NCBI GenBank assembly: GCA_035578155.1
Contig: JAPWDM010000035.1
Span: 1,471,501-1,535,500 of the forward strand
Length of the DNA: 64,000 nt
Reading direction: 5' to 3'
Source: Brachynemurus nebulosus
Lineage: Eukaryota; Arthropoda; Insecta; Neuroptera; Myrmeleontidae
Both the position numbers and the translations under genes were made by a program. The notes under the pieces were generated by a model. The model made no database searches. It was not told where the DNA came from and was given only the letters and a program-made list of their open reading frames with translations. Shown piece by piece: positions 1 through 11,109 of this stretch. Position 1 is the first letter of the stretch; each line of letters begins with the position of its first letter.

Positions 1-59
1 AGAGTTATTAACTCTCAATTTATTAATACAGAATTATTTATTATCGATTAGAGATAGAA

Positions 60-435
60 ATCGGACCGAAAGTTTTAAAGGTCCTCTCGATTCTTACTGG
101 CGGGAACGGGAACGCGCAGATGTGGAAAGTTTTTGACGGGAATTGAAACGGACGGGAGTGGATAAATATGCTGGGAATGTTACATTTTTATTTTCGTTAT
201 TTAAAATTAAAAATTTTTTTGATAAAGCGGGACCGGAAATAAAGAAAACGCGTTCGGGACTAATTTGAAGGAAACGTGCAGAAGTGACAATTTTCTATGG
301 AAATGGAATTGAACGGGAGCGATGGGTATAAAACAGGTTCTACCGAGAACGGGACTAATTTGAAGGAAACGGGCAGAAGTGACAATTTTTCGATGGGAAT
401 GGGAGTGAACGGGAGCGATGGGTATAATCGTGAGT
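60..435. repeat. 95-bp minisatellite, two good copies plus one decayed
   Basis: Two adjacent units begin at GGGACTAATTTGAAGGAAAC (256 and 351), giving a 95-bp period. Both continue through GCAGAAGTGACAATTTT to GGGAGCGATGGGTATAA. A more diverged relative (GGGAACGCGCAG, then GACGGGAATTG) lies at 60-170. The block is richer in G than its surroundings. The open frame read from the minus strand simply repeats with the units and resembles no protein I know, so I treat this as non-coding tandem repeat. Confidence 0.75.
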
Positions 436-1020
436 GGGCGATAACGAATTAAGAAAATCACTCCCGTGAGTATCTTTATTACTGACTGAAGATTCATGTG
501 GAATAAATTACTTAGTTACACTCAATTTATTAAATATAAGGTTTTATTATAATTGAATTTATGGAGGTGTAAATATAAATTAGGTCAGTTATTTAAATCA
601 GATGCATAGCAATAAATATTTTATTATCTACTCATCTTAAAATTTCGGAGAATAATTTAAATGATTTTTTTTTTTTATACTTGGTACTTGAACTGATGTT
701 TAAAATTATTTCCTTTCGTAATAATCCCTTATTTGGGTATAGAAAATACTATCTATTATAGGACATGTGATTAACAGTTTTAAAATAAGATGGATTTTCA
801 AAATACGAATGTCATACATAAGCCAATAAAAATAAAACATAAGAGATTTGCCTAAAGGTGATAAAAGTAAGCAATGGATTTTTGAAGTTATAAAATTTAA
901 GTATACGCCCATTTAATTATGTATTTATGTATTACCTTACACCGAGAGTATTGCAATAAAATGTTAAGTATAAAATTTTTTTCATAGCCTTGTTATAGGA
1001 ATCCACTAATTAAATCAAAA
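436..1020. other. A+T-rich DNA without recognisable content
   Basis: I see no gene, terminus or repeat here. The short open frame on the minus strand near 706-912 has no motif and is probably chance. Confidence 0.5.
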
Positions 1021-1252
1021 TCAAATCGCTGAAACGGCTGAAACGACCGATTTTGATAAAATTTTATATACACACTCTTTATACACTGAATTAACATATG
1101 GGCTAAATTTTATCCCGGTTGTAAGTTCCTCAGGGATACAAAATTTTTCAAACACGCCCCACAAAATTAAACTTAATTCGATGAAATCTGGTACACAGGC
1201 ACTACTTATCCTGAGTTAACACATAGGATAATCTTATCCCGATTAAAGGTTA
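1021..1252 (+). repeat. Two units of a Helitron-type ~125-bp repeat
   Basis: Each unit has the order 'gaccgattttgataaaattt', 'aacatatgggctaaatttta' or 'aacacataggataatcttat', then 'tcccg'. This is the same repeat type that builds the arms of the foldback at 61205-64000. Similar phrases (CCGATTTCAATCAAATTTGG, TATCCCGATT, GTTCCCAYGGGA) are common in the non-coding parts of insect Helitrons. Assignment to that class is inference. Confidence 0.5.
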
Positions 1253-1303
1253 TAGTAATAGTAATATATTATAATAGTAATAGTAATAGTAATATAGTAA
1301 TAG
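1252..1303. repeat. (TAGTAA)n-like microsatellite
   Basis: Imperfect run of TAATAG/ATAGTA units. Confidence 0.8.
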
Positions 1304-1625
1304 CGGTAACAATTTTTTTTTGTTTAATGCAAGTTACGCATACCTCAAATTGGTACAAAAAATCAACGTTAAATAAAAATAACAATTTTGCAGGAACAAA
1401 TTTATTACTAGCTAAAAATGATATTTTGATGACATTTTGTCATTTTATCATATAAAAAATCAAAAAATTACATAATTTTTACACAAAAACAAGGAAAATG
1501 AGACTTTTTCAAGGGAATACATTTAGTTAACATGAATAAAATAAAAAACAACAATTTCTTAGGTTTAATACTGTAAATAAAAAAAAAAAAATTGGTTTTG
1601 TGTTAATCCTACTGCCCTTGGACAC

Positions 1626-1937
1626 TCACGGAGACATTAAAAACAAGTAATTTTTCTGTTTTTGTAAGTTGTTATTGGGTAAGGGAGCACAGTAATGATT
1701 TCGTAGATTGATACACAAAATATGCAAAACATATCGCTCCTTACACAATTCTTTTTTTTTTTGTATTGTTTGTACAACGGAAACTTGTAAAATACTGTCA
1801 CCACCATCTTCATCAACATTTTCAACTCTGAAAAGAACACTACTGAAATTTTTGACCGAATGGAGGCATTTGTGAATGACGTTCACAATTGACGTCTCAA
1901 ATAAACCTCCCCTTAAAAGAAACCATCATTCATAAAA
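1626..1937 (-). CDS. Unrecognised possible coding fragment
   Basis: About 100 codons are open on the minus strand from just after a stop near 1937 down to a stop at 1626. The predicted peptide includes VENVDEDGGDSILQVSVVQT and a Cys/His-containing C-terminal part (LCINLRNHYCAPLP). Its composition is less A+T-driven than other open frames here. A pyrimidine-rich stretch ending TTTCTTTTAAG lies at the upstream edge and could be a 3' splice site, which would make this a terminal exon. No family is recognised and no convincing ATG sits at the start. It could equally be a transposon scrap or chance. Confidence 0.2.
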
Positions 1938-2816
1938 CAGCAAATATTTTTAAACATAATTGAATTAAACACAGGCTGATATATGTTGTAAACAATAAAA
2001 TAATTCAATTTTTCTCAATAGTTTGTGGTTAGTAACGACGAAGTCATTTTCTTAAAAGATGAGTCCAAATATCTATGATCAAACACTATTTAGAATTTAT
2101 AGCAAAGTTTCTCGAGAATGTCCTATAGGCCTATAGCTAATAAATCTCTTTCTGTTTTAGTCTCTTTGGGACTGGTTTTTATTAGCGTAGCTATTGTAGC
2201 TTCATTTTTTGGTAATATAAAACTTAATTTCAAGTATGTATATAAAATTTCCCACGTTTGTGTATCACGTTGTCACCTTTCTGGTGGGTACTGTATCTCA
2301 ATTGTTAATATCAGAAATATGACATGACAGAACAATAAATTTAAACATAAAAAGAATAATAATAAATTTCAGACAGCATACTTTGTTGCATAAATTTTCA
2401 TTTTTTGCACCCTTTTCCAGTGGTAACTGAGCAACTTATTTTTCTTTTTTTATGTTGCGACAATTTCATTATTTTATTTTATATTTTTGTTTCTTCTCTT
2501 TACTTCTGTTTTCATTTTATTTACACGGTTTGTATACGTACCTTTATATTAATTATAAGGAAACGCTATATAATTTTCTTTGTGACTATGAATTTAATGA
2601 GTAAATATTTTTATTATTTTAAATGACAGTGATACTAATTATTATCTTCTTTTACTTTTTTGCAATAAAAATGTAACAACTATATAAAATAATCTTTGAA
2701 ATATTTCATAGCTTTACACAGTGATTAAATGTATTATTTATTTACTGCAAAAAATTTACTACACTCAAGCTCGGGTACAAGGGGATAACCATTGATGTTG
2801 CAGTCCCCCCTGAACG
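1938..2816. other. A+T-rich DNA; one weak exon candidate
   Basis: No transposon terminus or array seen. The only item worth noting is a 73-bp stretch at 2161-2233, open in frame, encoding a hydrophobic segment (SLGLVFISVAIVASFF). It is preceded by a good acceptor-like CTCTTTCTGTTTTAG and followed by the donor-like GTATGTATA. It is more likely chance than a real transmembrane exon. Confidence 0.4.
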
Positions 2817-2895
2817 CAGAGGCGTATCTAGGGTGGCGTAAGTAGGGCATGTGCCCCGGGCGCCTTTCAAAGGGGGGCGCACAAAATCACCAATT
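2817..2895 (+). mobile_element. hAT-like terminus, partner end not found
   Basis: Starts CAGAGGCGTATCTAGGGTGG and continues into a G+C-rich patch (GTGCCCCGGGCGCC). Termini of the form CAG-rg-GC-k are typical of hAT non-autonomous elements. No inverted partner was seen downstream, so this is an element fragment at best. Confidence 0.45.
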
Positions 2896-3167
2896 ACTAA
2901 ATTTAAAAATGAAAATATAGCACAATAAAATATTTCATTATCAAACAATCCCGTTCAGAATTCCCACACTTCGCAAATGAGCGAGAGAGAGTGAATGGTG
3001 TGCTCAATTCAGGTGCACTGAAGAACTACTTGAATTTATTGTGCATTATGACCTTCGCTGTCGCGTTTTTGTTAGTGGACAGTTCTTCTCATTAAATTGC
3101 TAGGCAACAAATTTCCGTTAAACAAACCAAAATTTATTCGAAAAAATATAAACCTCTTGTGATAATA

Positions 3168-3298
3168 TTATGTTGTACAATAAGTGGGAAAAGAGGCTTA
3201 TTTCTCACGAATATGAGTTTGTTGCGCGAGCCCGCAGGACGAGTGCAACAATTCATATGAGTGAGAAATAAGCTTTTCCCACGTATTTTACATTATAC
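3168..3298. mobile_element. Palindromic MITE (foldback)
   Basis: The left arm (GTGGGAAAAGAGGCTTATTT, then CTCACGAATATGAG.TTGTTGC) is repeated inverted in the right arm (GTGAGAAATAAGCTTTTCCCAC). The centre is G+C-rich near 3228 (GCCCGCAGGACGAG). A decayed relative lies at 52395-52505. No coding potential. Confidence 0.65.
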
Positions 3299-3389
3299 TA
3301 TTTCTACGAGCACATTTTTACTCGTAAAATTTAACATCAATAATTAAAATAAAATTTAAATAAGTAGTGAAAATTTTTTAAATTTACAA

Positions 3390-3475
3390 TGTCAGTGGTA
3401 AGATGTTCAAATTTTTGCAAAAGCATACTTTGAAACTATGGAAACAATAATAAATAATCAACTTACATATGTATA
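3390..3475 (-). repeat. Dispersed repeat R2, partial
   Basis: This segment (AAGATGTTCAAATTTTTGCA, then CATACTTTGAAACTATGGAA) is the reverse complement of 10228-10311, which is interrupted there by a Helitron. It is a third site of the R2 family; see the entries at 10040 and 45285. Confidence 0.6.
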
Positions 3476-3534
3476 TTTTTAGTATTATTTATATGGAATA
3501 TATATATTAAATTAAGGACACAGCCAACTTTTTT

Positions 3535-3657
3535 TAGCGAATTTTCAGAATGGAATTCAGCTATTACAGCCACTGTCATAACGCGACCTGAGCCCGGGAC
3601 CATGGCAGAAATTTGTTTTGAGGTCTCTAGAAACCGAAAATAATATTCGCTAAAATT

Positions 3658-3745
<88 letters not shown>

Positions 3746-4071
3746 CCCGCACGATAACTTTGGAACGAAATGTCCTAGATTTACGAAATTTGGTGAAAAT
3801 ATTGCAAGTCCCAAACCGTTGGACGAGTTCGTCAACCAGACACGTCGGATGCCAGGAATATGGTTTTTGTTCTTGCAAAAAATTAGTTTTTTGCCGAAAT
3901 TTCCAATTAATCAACAATTTTTGCGAAATTTTTTTACACCATTTAAAAGAGGAGAAAAAATTACATAAAAAAGGGCTTTAAACTATTGTTCTATATCAAC
4001 TAGTTTCCGAGAAAAACTAATTTTTATAAACGGAAATTCGCTATGTTATGCAGGATGCTGCGACAGGGGTA
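3535..4071 (+). mobile_element. Helentron-like element A (short, both ends present)
   Basis: The 5' end TTAGCGAATTTTCAG is followed by AATGGAATTCAGC and a conserved block (GAGCCCGGGACCATGGCAGA). An (AT)n tract comes next, then a second conserved block (CCAGACACGTCGGATGCC). The 3' end is GGAAATTCGCT, TATGCAGGATGCTGC, GACAGGGGTAT. The 11-bp AGCGAATTTyC/GGAAATTCGCT pair is a subterminal inverted repeat, and GCAG..CTGC forms a small 3' hairpin. This order matches what is known for DINE-1/Helentron-type non-autonomous elements. This copy lacks the 120-bp repeats of copies B and C and encodes nothing. Confidence 0.65.
3667..3742. repeat. (AT)n microsatellite inside Helentron-like A
   Basis: Nearly uninterrupted AT dinucleotides, at the same internal position as in copies B, C and E. 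Confidence 0.95.
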
Positions 4072-4744
4072 TATTATATCAAGCCGTGGGAAATTATTTC
4101 GCACGCTCTTTTACGCATTGTGTGGGCAATTGTTAATTTTTACATATAGTTAGCCGTGCGCAAAATGTTACTTTTAATAGTAGGAATAGAAAAAATTAAT
4201 ATTTCAATAGTTACTTATATTTAAACCTACCGAATTTTTGTAATGTGATGTAATATTTTTGTTGTAATAATCATTGTTTTAAATCAATATTTCGACTTAA
4301 TAAATTCATTGTTAAAAGAAAAAAAACAACATTGTTAAAATTCAATCTTTGACTTTATAATTAAAATTAGCAACTTTTCAGCGATTTAAGTTATTAATAA
4401 AAATAAGAACATTAAGTAAAAATAAAAACGAATACAACGGATAATTAAATGAAAATAGGTAATTTAAATAAGTAAAAATAAAAAAACGATAGAAAGAAAA
4501 TATAAATAAAGTAATTCAAGTGAAAAATCAAGGTAAGAACTTAAGTGAAAAACAACAAAAAGAACCTTAATGAAACCATGTTAGCAGAAAGTCAGTATTA
4601 TTCCAAAAGCACCGTTTCTTAGATTTTCGACAAATCTAAGTGGCCATCTAACCATTTTCAGAAGATTCGTTGTCGCAAACAGTTAAGGAATCATTCAACG
4701 TCAAAAACCGGACGCGTGTTTTCATTACATTAATTGGAGGTAGT

Positions 4745-4747
<3 letters not shown>
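4072..4747. other. A+T-rich DNA without recognisable content
   Basis: Long A-rich stretches (4310-4560) but no terminus, array or plausible reading frame seen. Confidence 0.5.

Positions 4748-4822
<75 letters not shown>
4748..4822. repeat. (AT)n microsatellite, left flank of a TA-target element
   Basis: Uninterrupted AT/TA run ending exactly where the terminal repeat CCGTCAAACGGGGC begins. Confidence 0.95.
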
Positions 4823-4824
<2 letters not shown>

Positions 4825-5770
4825 GTCAAACGGGGCTATTTGGTAAAAATATTATCTATTTTTGCTTCTATCTTAACATATTTTAAAAAATTGGGTCAAT
4901 CTATAGGAGCAATTCACATGATACATAATAATTATTAATTTAATCCTTATTTTGGATAATTTAATAAATATTAAATGATATTTTCTTCTTATTTTGTGGT
5001 CTTTCCAAATAACCCTCGGGGTGGGGCTATTTGATATCGGATAAAAAAAGTTACCAAAAACAGGCTAAAAAAAGCTTTTTTTCAAAACAATATTAAGGAA
5101 CGTTTATGGCTAAGAAAGGGCTATTTCCTAGTAAAACAACGATTTCCTAGTAAAACAGCATTTAACTATTCAATGTAAAACTTATCATTTTAGGAAAATA
5201 AAACAAAGTAGTAGCATATAAAAATTATTAAATTTATTATTTTTCAAACAGTTCAAATGGCTTTAATTTAAGAATCTCACTTAAACGATAATAAAATATA
5301 ATAATAAATTCAACTTTAAAATTAGCAAAATTTTTAATTAATAGTGAATAATAATTAATTTTGAATTAATTCCAAATAGCCCCTTTTTGTATTCCAAATA
5401 GCCCCACTTCCGAAAAAGGGTTTTAAAATATTAAGGCGTCAATATAAACAAATTTTAATGACTTCTAAGTAAAAAGGGAAAAACTAATAATTAGTGAACA
5501 ACTTACCATTCAAATAAATACCTTAACTTAAATTCTCCAGTCGAAAGTTTGCATTGTAATAATATTCTGTAATTTTTATGTTGTTATCAACTGACACTTC
5601 ACAAATGAAATGGAACAACTGAACAAGTTTGTACTGGTCAAAATACTACTACATTAACATCCCCTATTAAAGACGCATTAACGATATGAAGACGTTCAGA
5701 AATCACAGAGATATAAGGGTTTTTCTTTTTTTGTTTTTTTTTTTTCAAATTTCAAATAGCTCCGTTTGAC

Positions 5771-5772
<2 letters not shown>
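4823..5772. mobile_element. TA-target TIR element inserted in an (AT)n tract
   Basis: The left end CCGTCAAACGGGGCTATTTG is mirrored by the right end CAAATAGCTCCGTTTGACGG. Each is bordered directly by TA, and (AT)n lies on both sides, so a 950-bp element appears to sit inside one microsatellite. TA duplication with short TIRs fits a Tc1/mariner-type or related non-autonomous element. The motif GGGGCTATTTgg or its complement CCAAATAGCCCC recurs inside near 5024, 5376 and 5395 as well as at the ends, which could be extra transposase-binding sites. No transposase frame is visible. Confidence 0.75.

Positions 5773-5834
<62 letters not shown>
5773..5834. repeat. (AT)n microsatellite, right flank of the TA-target element
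   Basis: Uninterrupted AT/TA run starting right after GACGG of the right terminal repeat. Confidence 0.95.
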
Positions 5835-5835
<1 letters not shown>

Positions 5836-6032
5836 CTACAAATATAAAATATTGATTAATTGAAACGGTTTTCCTTCCTTTTTATTAATTAAAAGATCTT
5901 CCAGGCAGAATATTTTAATTAAAACAAAAACAAAGAAAATCAATCAATAAATTGATCAGTCGCAATTAAAATGATCAAAACAATTAAGAATAGTGGAAAT
6001 AATTACTACAGCTATTTCAAGTTGAAAAAAAA

Positions 6033-6600
6033 AACGCCGCGAGCAGCGGGGCTACATCACGGAAGTCGAATATTTCCCTTCATTTTCGGTATTCAATGTC
6101 TACAAGCGAAATGTCATTGAAAGTTTACAAGCGATTTGTCATTTTGGTGGTTTCAAAACTGATGATGAGTGTCCGGCTAATCGGTGCTTAAAAAAAAGGT
6201 TTTAAGTTTTTAAGGGCTGAATCTCAGTAAATTTCAATTTAGTGCCGATAGCAGTTAGCAGGAAGAACGCCAACGCAATTCGTACGAGGGCATTCCTACC
6301 CATGCTTATCCGCCAATTGCCTTTGTGTTTTATTTTTAAATATTAAAAAAGGACCTTAAAGAGTAAACAGCGAGACCTTTGTGAAGATATTTTTTCTTTC
6401 CAAAAAAATCCAAAATTTCTATTTTATAAATAAAAAACACCGTGAGCAGCGGGGCCCCATCACGGAAGTCGAATTTTTCCCTTCATCTTCGGTATCTCAA
6501 AGATATCTAAATGTGATTGAAAGGCTACAAGCGAATTGTCATTTTGGTGGTTTCAAAACTGATGATGAGTGTTCGGCTGATCGAGGAATTTAATAAGACT
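6033..6600 (+). repeat. Dispersed repeat R1, tandem duplication
   Basis: Two copies, about 405 bp apart (6033 and 6438), share GTGAGCAGCGGGGC or its variant GCGAGCAGCGGGGC, then ATCACGGAAGTCGAAT, CTACAAGCGAATTGTCATTT, and GGTGGTTTCAAAACTGATGA. The intervening part contains GGGCATTCCTACCCATGCTT. A minus-strand copy lies at 46795-47175 and a fragment at 7030-7215. The 70-codon frame at 6381-6593 is not preserved in the other copies, so I regard R1 as a non-coding element piece of unknown class. Confidence 0.65.
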
Positions 6601-7029
6601 TGAAACTACTATTTTCTTTTTTTCGAAAACTACGCAGTCACAAACGTTTTTATGAACGTACTCGTATTCAAAATTTGCAAATGATTTTCGATCAACTGAG
6701 TACCCGAAAGCATATACCTAGCTCTAAAAAAGCTTTTCAGGCATTTAATTTTTTTTAACTATGACGCACCCGGAAGTTAATTCTGAAAAAATTATATGTT
6801 GCATGGATCATAGTAAAAAGGTGGCAAAAACATTTTGATAATTATACCATAGCTACAAGTTGATAAAAAAAATACTAAAAAGTTAAACAATTATTTTTGG
6901 GAGAAGCGGAGGATAGGAGGTTATATTTTTTTGAAGCTGAAAATATTTTCTGAGACATACCATAGAGGTATCTGAAACATATAAAAACTTCAACCAAATC
7001 CGTCAAGCCATTCAAAAGATTTTTCAACT
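6601..7029. other. A+T-rich DNA between R1 copies
   Basis: No terminus or plausible gene seen. It may be further internal sequence of the R1 element, but nothing here shows it. Confidence 0.4.
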
Positions 7030-7215
7030 TTCAAAAAATAATTTTTTACTCACAAGGGGTAAGCTTTTAATGACTGAAATTCAGTAAATTTCAATTTTAT
7101 GTCGATAGCAGCTAGCAGCAAAAAAAATTAACACAATTCAAATTCAATAGAAACTCATACGTGCAAGGGCATTCCTACCCATGCTTACCTGCCAATACCC
7201 TTTGTGTTTTGGCAG
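7030..7215 (+). repeat. Fragment of dispersed repeat R1
   Basis: Shares CAGTAAATTTCAATTTTATG, GATAGCAGCTAGCAG and GGGCATTCCTACCCATGCTT with the inter-copy part of R1 at 6220-6310. Confidence 0.6.
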
Positions 7216-7249
7216 GTAAGTATGGGTATTAGATTAGTATAGGTCAAAC

Positions 7250-7375
7250 ATTATTTTTTCTACATAATCGTGTTCTACGGGTTCGAAAACGGATAGCGCT
7301 CCTACTCTCGCTTCTCGCCGTTCTTATCGTATAGGCTGTATAAGTCTAATTTTTTCAAGGAAAAGTTCGACTAAA
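7250..7375 (-). mobile_element. 5' end of a second Helentron-like family, minus strand
   Basis: Reverse complement of 41565-41685: TTTTTAGTCGAA, a short hairpin, TTAGACTTATACAG, CTATACGATAAGA, ACGGATAGC, and CTACATAATCGTGTTCTACG on the plus strand. The start resembles the TTTTTAGCGAATTT start of copies A-E, hence the Helentron-like label. Truncated after about 125 bp. Confidence 0.5.
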
Positions 7376-7498
7376 AATAGGTAGGTACTAATGATTTCCA
7401 GATACTTCTATCCACTGTACATCAAAGTAAAATGGAATCAATAAAGTCTGAAGATTCAGAGGTATAGACTACAGTATTAGATTAGATGTCTCGGCAAC

Positions 7499-8094
7499 CA
7501 GGGCTGGGAACTATTTGAAATGATTTCATTTTAAATATGTATTTAAAATACAAAATGGCATTTTGCAATAAGTTCGGTAAAACCATTTTCCATTTTGTAT
7601 TTAAAATAAAAATTTGAATCCATTTTACATTTAAAATGAAAATACATACATACTCAAAATGTATATATATTTATGACTCATATTAATCATAGAACTCGAA
7701 TTGAACGCAATGTAACAAATTGTAAGTTAAATGTAAGTTGATTCAATTGACTCAAACTTTTTATAACTCGAGTTGTAATGTCACTTGGGTTAAATTTATT
7801 ACTAGTTCTCTCAAGTCAAACTTTTCTGACTCAACTAGTGTACTATTCTCTTTAAGACAAGTCGATAAGAAGTGTTTTGGTATTTCGAGTAAATGATTTT
7901 CATAGTTTTGAAGTCGTAGTTGTAGCGTAGTCAAGGCTTGAATATGTCAAGGCCATTTTCTATTTTACTTCCATTTTCTATTTTAAATATGTTCAGCAAA
8001 ACCATTTTCCATTTTGTATTTTAAATGCATTTTGGGAAACCATTTTCCATTTTCTATTTTAAATGGTTTCTATGAACCATTTTTCCCAGCCCTG
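7499..8094. mobile_element. hAT-like non-autonomous element, perfect 8-bp TSD
   Basis: The termini CAGGGCTGGGAA and TTCCCAGCCCTG are inverted repeats. They are flanked by identical 8-bp direct repeats TCGGCAAC at 7491-7498 and 8095-8102. An 8-bp duplication with CAGGG termini is diagnostic of the hAT superfamily. The 596-bp interior is dominated by ATTTTAAATACAAAATGG-like phrases in both orientations and has no transposase frame. Confidence 0.9.
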
Positions 8095-8102
8095 TCGGCA
8101 AC

Positions 8103-9473
8103 GATATAATTAAATAATATATCAGTCACCTGTTTTAATTGAAACTTAGATGAATATCTATAAAAAATATACTGATTTTCCATAATTTTATCATTCTGAA
8201 CTTAAGAGTAGATTTAGATGTATATATTACGTTGTTAATTAAACTGAAGAGAGATAAAATAAAATGAGAATATGCTTAGGGTAGTTAAAGTCCTACACTT
8301 TTATTGCACCTTAATCGATTCTTTTAGTAATAAATGATGTGAAGGGAGTAAAAAAGAACTGCCTGTGGGGGTAGTAAGGAAATTTGGTCAGTAGCATCCA
8401 AAATATTGATGTTTGAATTCTTTAGAATTTATATTAATAAAATGTGGTTCTCATTCTTTGAAGTCTACACTGAAGGCTACACAGCAGATCTTAGAATGGT
8501 GTGGGTAGATCGCCTCTGTCAGATACTTTTCCAGACTTTTTGTCACAGTCTCTTTATGAAGAGCAATTTTTTTTTACCCTAGAGTCTCTAGGCCTAGAGA
8601 CCCTACTATTTTCAGGCTTAATTTATGAATTTGAATAACACTTTCTTTATACATAATAAATATTTTAATTTACCACATACCTACTGATATATTTATTTTT
8701 GTGACCATTATTTCTAAAATTAATTGTTCATTTTCAAATTTCTGAAACGCCTACTATTTTTACAAATAGTTATCAATTTTTCAATGAGTTATTGTAGTTC
8801 CTCGGAGACCACAGTAATGGACCAAGGTCTATGCCCCATAGTGAGAAATATTGCCCTGTTAAAAACGATTTCGTATATTATCTATCCCAAAATATGATTG
8901 GTATACATTATCATTATAGTATAATAAATCATATAAAAATGCATATAACATCTTGAGACTGAGAAATCCCATTTTTTATTTTTTTTGAACTACTTAGTTA
9001 CAAAAACATAAGTATAAGCATTCTCTTGAACTTTTATATATTGTAGGAAATGTTACACATTATTATTAATTATATTCGTCTAACAATTAGCGATACTATC
9101 TGACCTATTGAGTAAGCAAATACTTATTAATATTTGACTAATAAGGAACATGAAAAACACACCTTAACCATTATAAAAAATAATATTATGTAGGCATCAC
9201 ATGTTATCGCATTCGATATTATAATTAAACTGAAACTATTTGAAAATTCTTAATATCTATCAAATTTTTCGCAACACTAATTTATGGAATTATGGAACTA
9301 TTGACATTTGAATGAAGGAGAACAACACACTCGTATTTATCTATGAATGCTCTTATTTATGATTGCTTACTAATTTGAAAAAAAATCAAATAATAGTATA
9401 TGTATCTGTTATTTTGCAAGTTGTTTTCTGAAAAATTAAAATTGTATATTTTTTCCAAAAAGGCAACTAGGGT

Positions 9474-9476
<3 letters not shown>
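8103..9476. other. A+T-rich DNA without recognisable content
   Basis: No gene or complete element seen. The sequence near 8810-8850 (ACAGTAATGGACCAAGG) could be an element end but has no partner. Confidence 0.4.

Positions 9477-9548
<72 letters not shown>
9477..9548. repeat. (AT)n microsatellite
   Basis: Uninterrupted AT run, followed directly by Helitron-type sequence. Confidence 0.95.
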
Positions 9549-9551
<3 letters not shown>

Positions 9552-9740
9552 TTCATGTCACAATGTTTGGCTAGGATAGACTCCGAAACTACTGAACCGA
9601 TTTCAATCAAATTTGGTAACTATCTTTAATTTGATCCAACTTACAATATAAGATAGTTTTTATCTCAATTATTGACCTTAATGTTTCTTTCTTGCAAATT
9701 TAATGTTTATCTATTACATGTTCCCACGGCTTAATATAAT
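9549..9740 (+). repeat. Helitron-type non-coding fragment
   Basis: AATTTCATGTCACAATGTTT, ACTACTGAACCGATTT, CAATCAAATTTGG and GTTCCCACGG occur in order. The same phrases make up the repeat units at 61.5-62.2 kb, and they are familiar from non-coding parts of insect Helitrons. No terminus is visible. Confidence 0.5.
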
Positions 9741-10039
9741 AAAACAGTAGGCTGTTTCTTTAATTTAATAACAATATACTATTTTGTACTTAATAAAATC
9801 TATTTGCTATGAGCTTTTGCCTAGAGGGGATACAAAAATAGACTACAGCGGTCATGGTGGACAAATGTATCTGTTTATCAGGACGATATTTCTACATATT
9901 TTTACTATTTTCTTTAAGAAAAAGTATTTTTCTTTAAATACTTGTTTGATTTCTTCAAGGCGAGTACTTATTACGATTTCTATTTACCAGATTCTACAAA
10001 ATAATAAATCATAAAAATTACCTCTTATGCTTTTTCTTA

Positions 10040-10311
10040 GTTAATTATTGAAAAATATTTTATTTTTGAGGTAAGGTGAGCAGATGTATGACTTTTGTTA
10101 AACAAATTTCAGTTTTTTAATATATTTTCCATTTATTTAAATAGAAAAATGTCCTGATAAATTGTTAAATAATCATTTGATGTAGGTGGCTATACTTTCG
10201 GCTCGGAGCGAGTATAAATTGTACATACGTATGTTTGTTATTGATTTTTGTTTCCATAGTTTCAAAGTATACATTGGCAAAAATTTGAACATCTTTTACA
10301 ACTGATATAAA
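10040..10311 (+). repeat. Dispersed repeat R2, interrupted by a Helitron
   Basis: TATATTTTCCATTTATTT and GGCTATACTTTCGGCTCGGA match 45405-45500, and 10228-10311 is the reverse complement of 3390-3475. The element class is unknown. The Helitron at 10312 cuts into its right part. Confidence 0.55.
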
Positions 10312-10313
<2 letters not shown>

Positions 10314-10370
<57 letters not shown>

Positions 10371-10382
10371 TATATATATATA
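10314..10382. repeat. (AT)n tract at the Helitron 5' end
   Basis: AT run with one phase slip (ATAATA) starting two bases after the inferred Helitron 5' terminus. Confidence 0.9.
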
Positions 10383-10831
10383 AATCCCTATCTCCCTTGC
10401 TCACGCCATAACTTGAGAACGACTTCACCGATTTCACTCATCCTTTTTTTTAAACTTTGTAGAAGGTTATTACAGAAAGAAAAACGAAGAAAATGCGCAG
10501 AAACTTGGAAAATTCCGAAAACTTAACGACTATTTTAATTTCGCGCGTTTGATGAATGTGAATTTAGACGACAGCTGTTTGTTTTTTCTTTTATTTTTGC
10601 ATAAATATAAACTTAATAACTAGAAAAAGGAAAAACAAAAATAGCACATAAAGTTTTTTTAAAAATTTCCATATACATCTTTATACTTAATTTATTTTTT
10701 TAACAAAGATGATGCTACATACACTCATCGCATTTGACAGTTAGCGCGCCGCAAATGTCGTATGTCGACATGTCGTTTAAGTAACAGCTTCATCAATCGG
10801 CATCTGTCACTGCCGGCGTTCGCCAGAAAAC

Positions 10832-11109
10832 TTTGTTATCCTAACTTTACGTAACGGAGCTTACACCGTTACCAACCAGAGGGCTCGCATTCAAAAAATA
10901 AACATGCATTTGACATTAAAACAACAATTTTTACCATGGTGACTGATTGTTTTAATTCTATAGTCTTTGAATGTGGCTGTACTTCAGAAGTTAAGTATTT
11001 ATACTGTGAAAAACCATGAAAAAATATTTAACGTGCATTAACTTATTGAATCACAGTCCTCTGGTTTGTAACGGTGCAAACTCCTTTAGCTAACGTTAGG
11101 ATAACAAAA
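10832..11109. mobile_element. MITE nested in the Helitron
   Basis: The left arm CTTTGTTATCCTAACTTTAC, then GGAGCTTACACCGTTACCAA, CCAGAGG, is mirrored on the right (AACCAGAGGACT on its complement, through GGATAACAAAA). Arms are about 55 bp and the whole about 278 bp. The target duplication is not clear because of flanking A runs. Confidence 0.65.

Noticed and set aside
3650..3917. Open frames reading alternating Ile and Tyr, here and at 10165, 12783, 12825, 14845, 23361, 37453, 41640 and 60041
   Set aside because: They are translations of (AT)n tracts with short flanks; no gene evidence.
9784..10014. 76-codon frame and nearby GAGGGGATACAAAAATAGAC
   Set aside because: Start is not ATG and the peptide is A+T-driven; probably within element-derived sequence.
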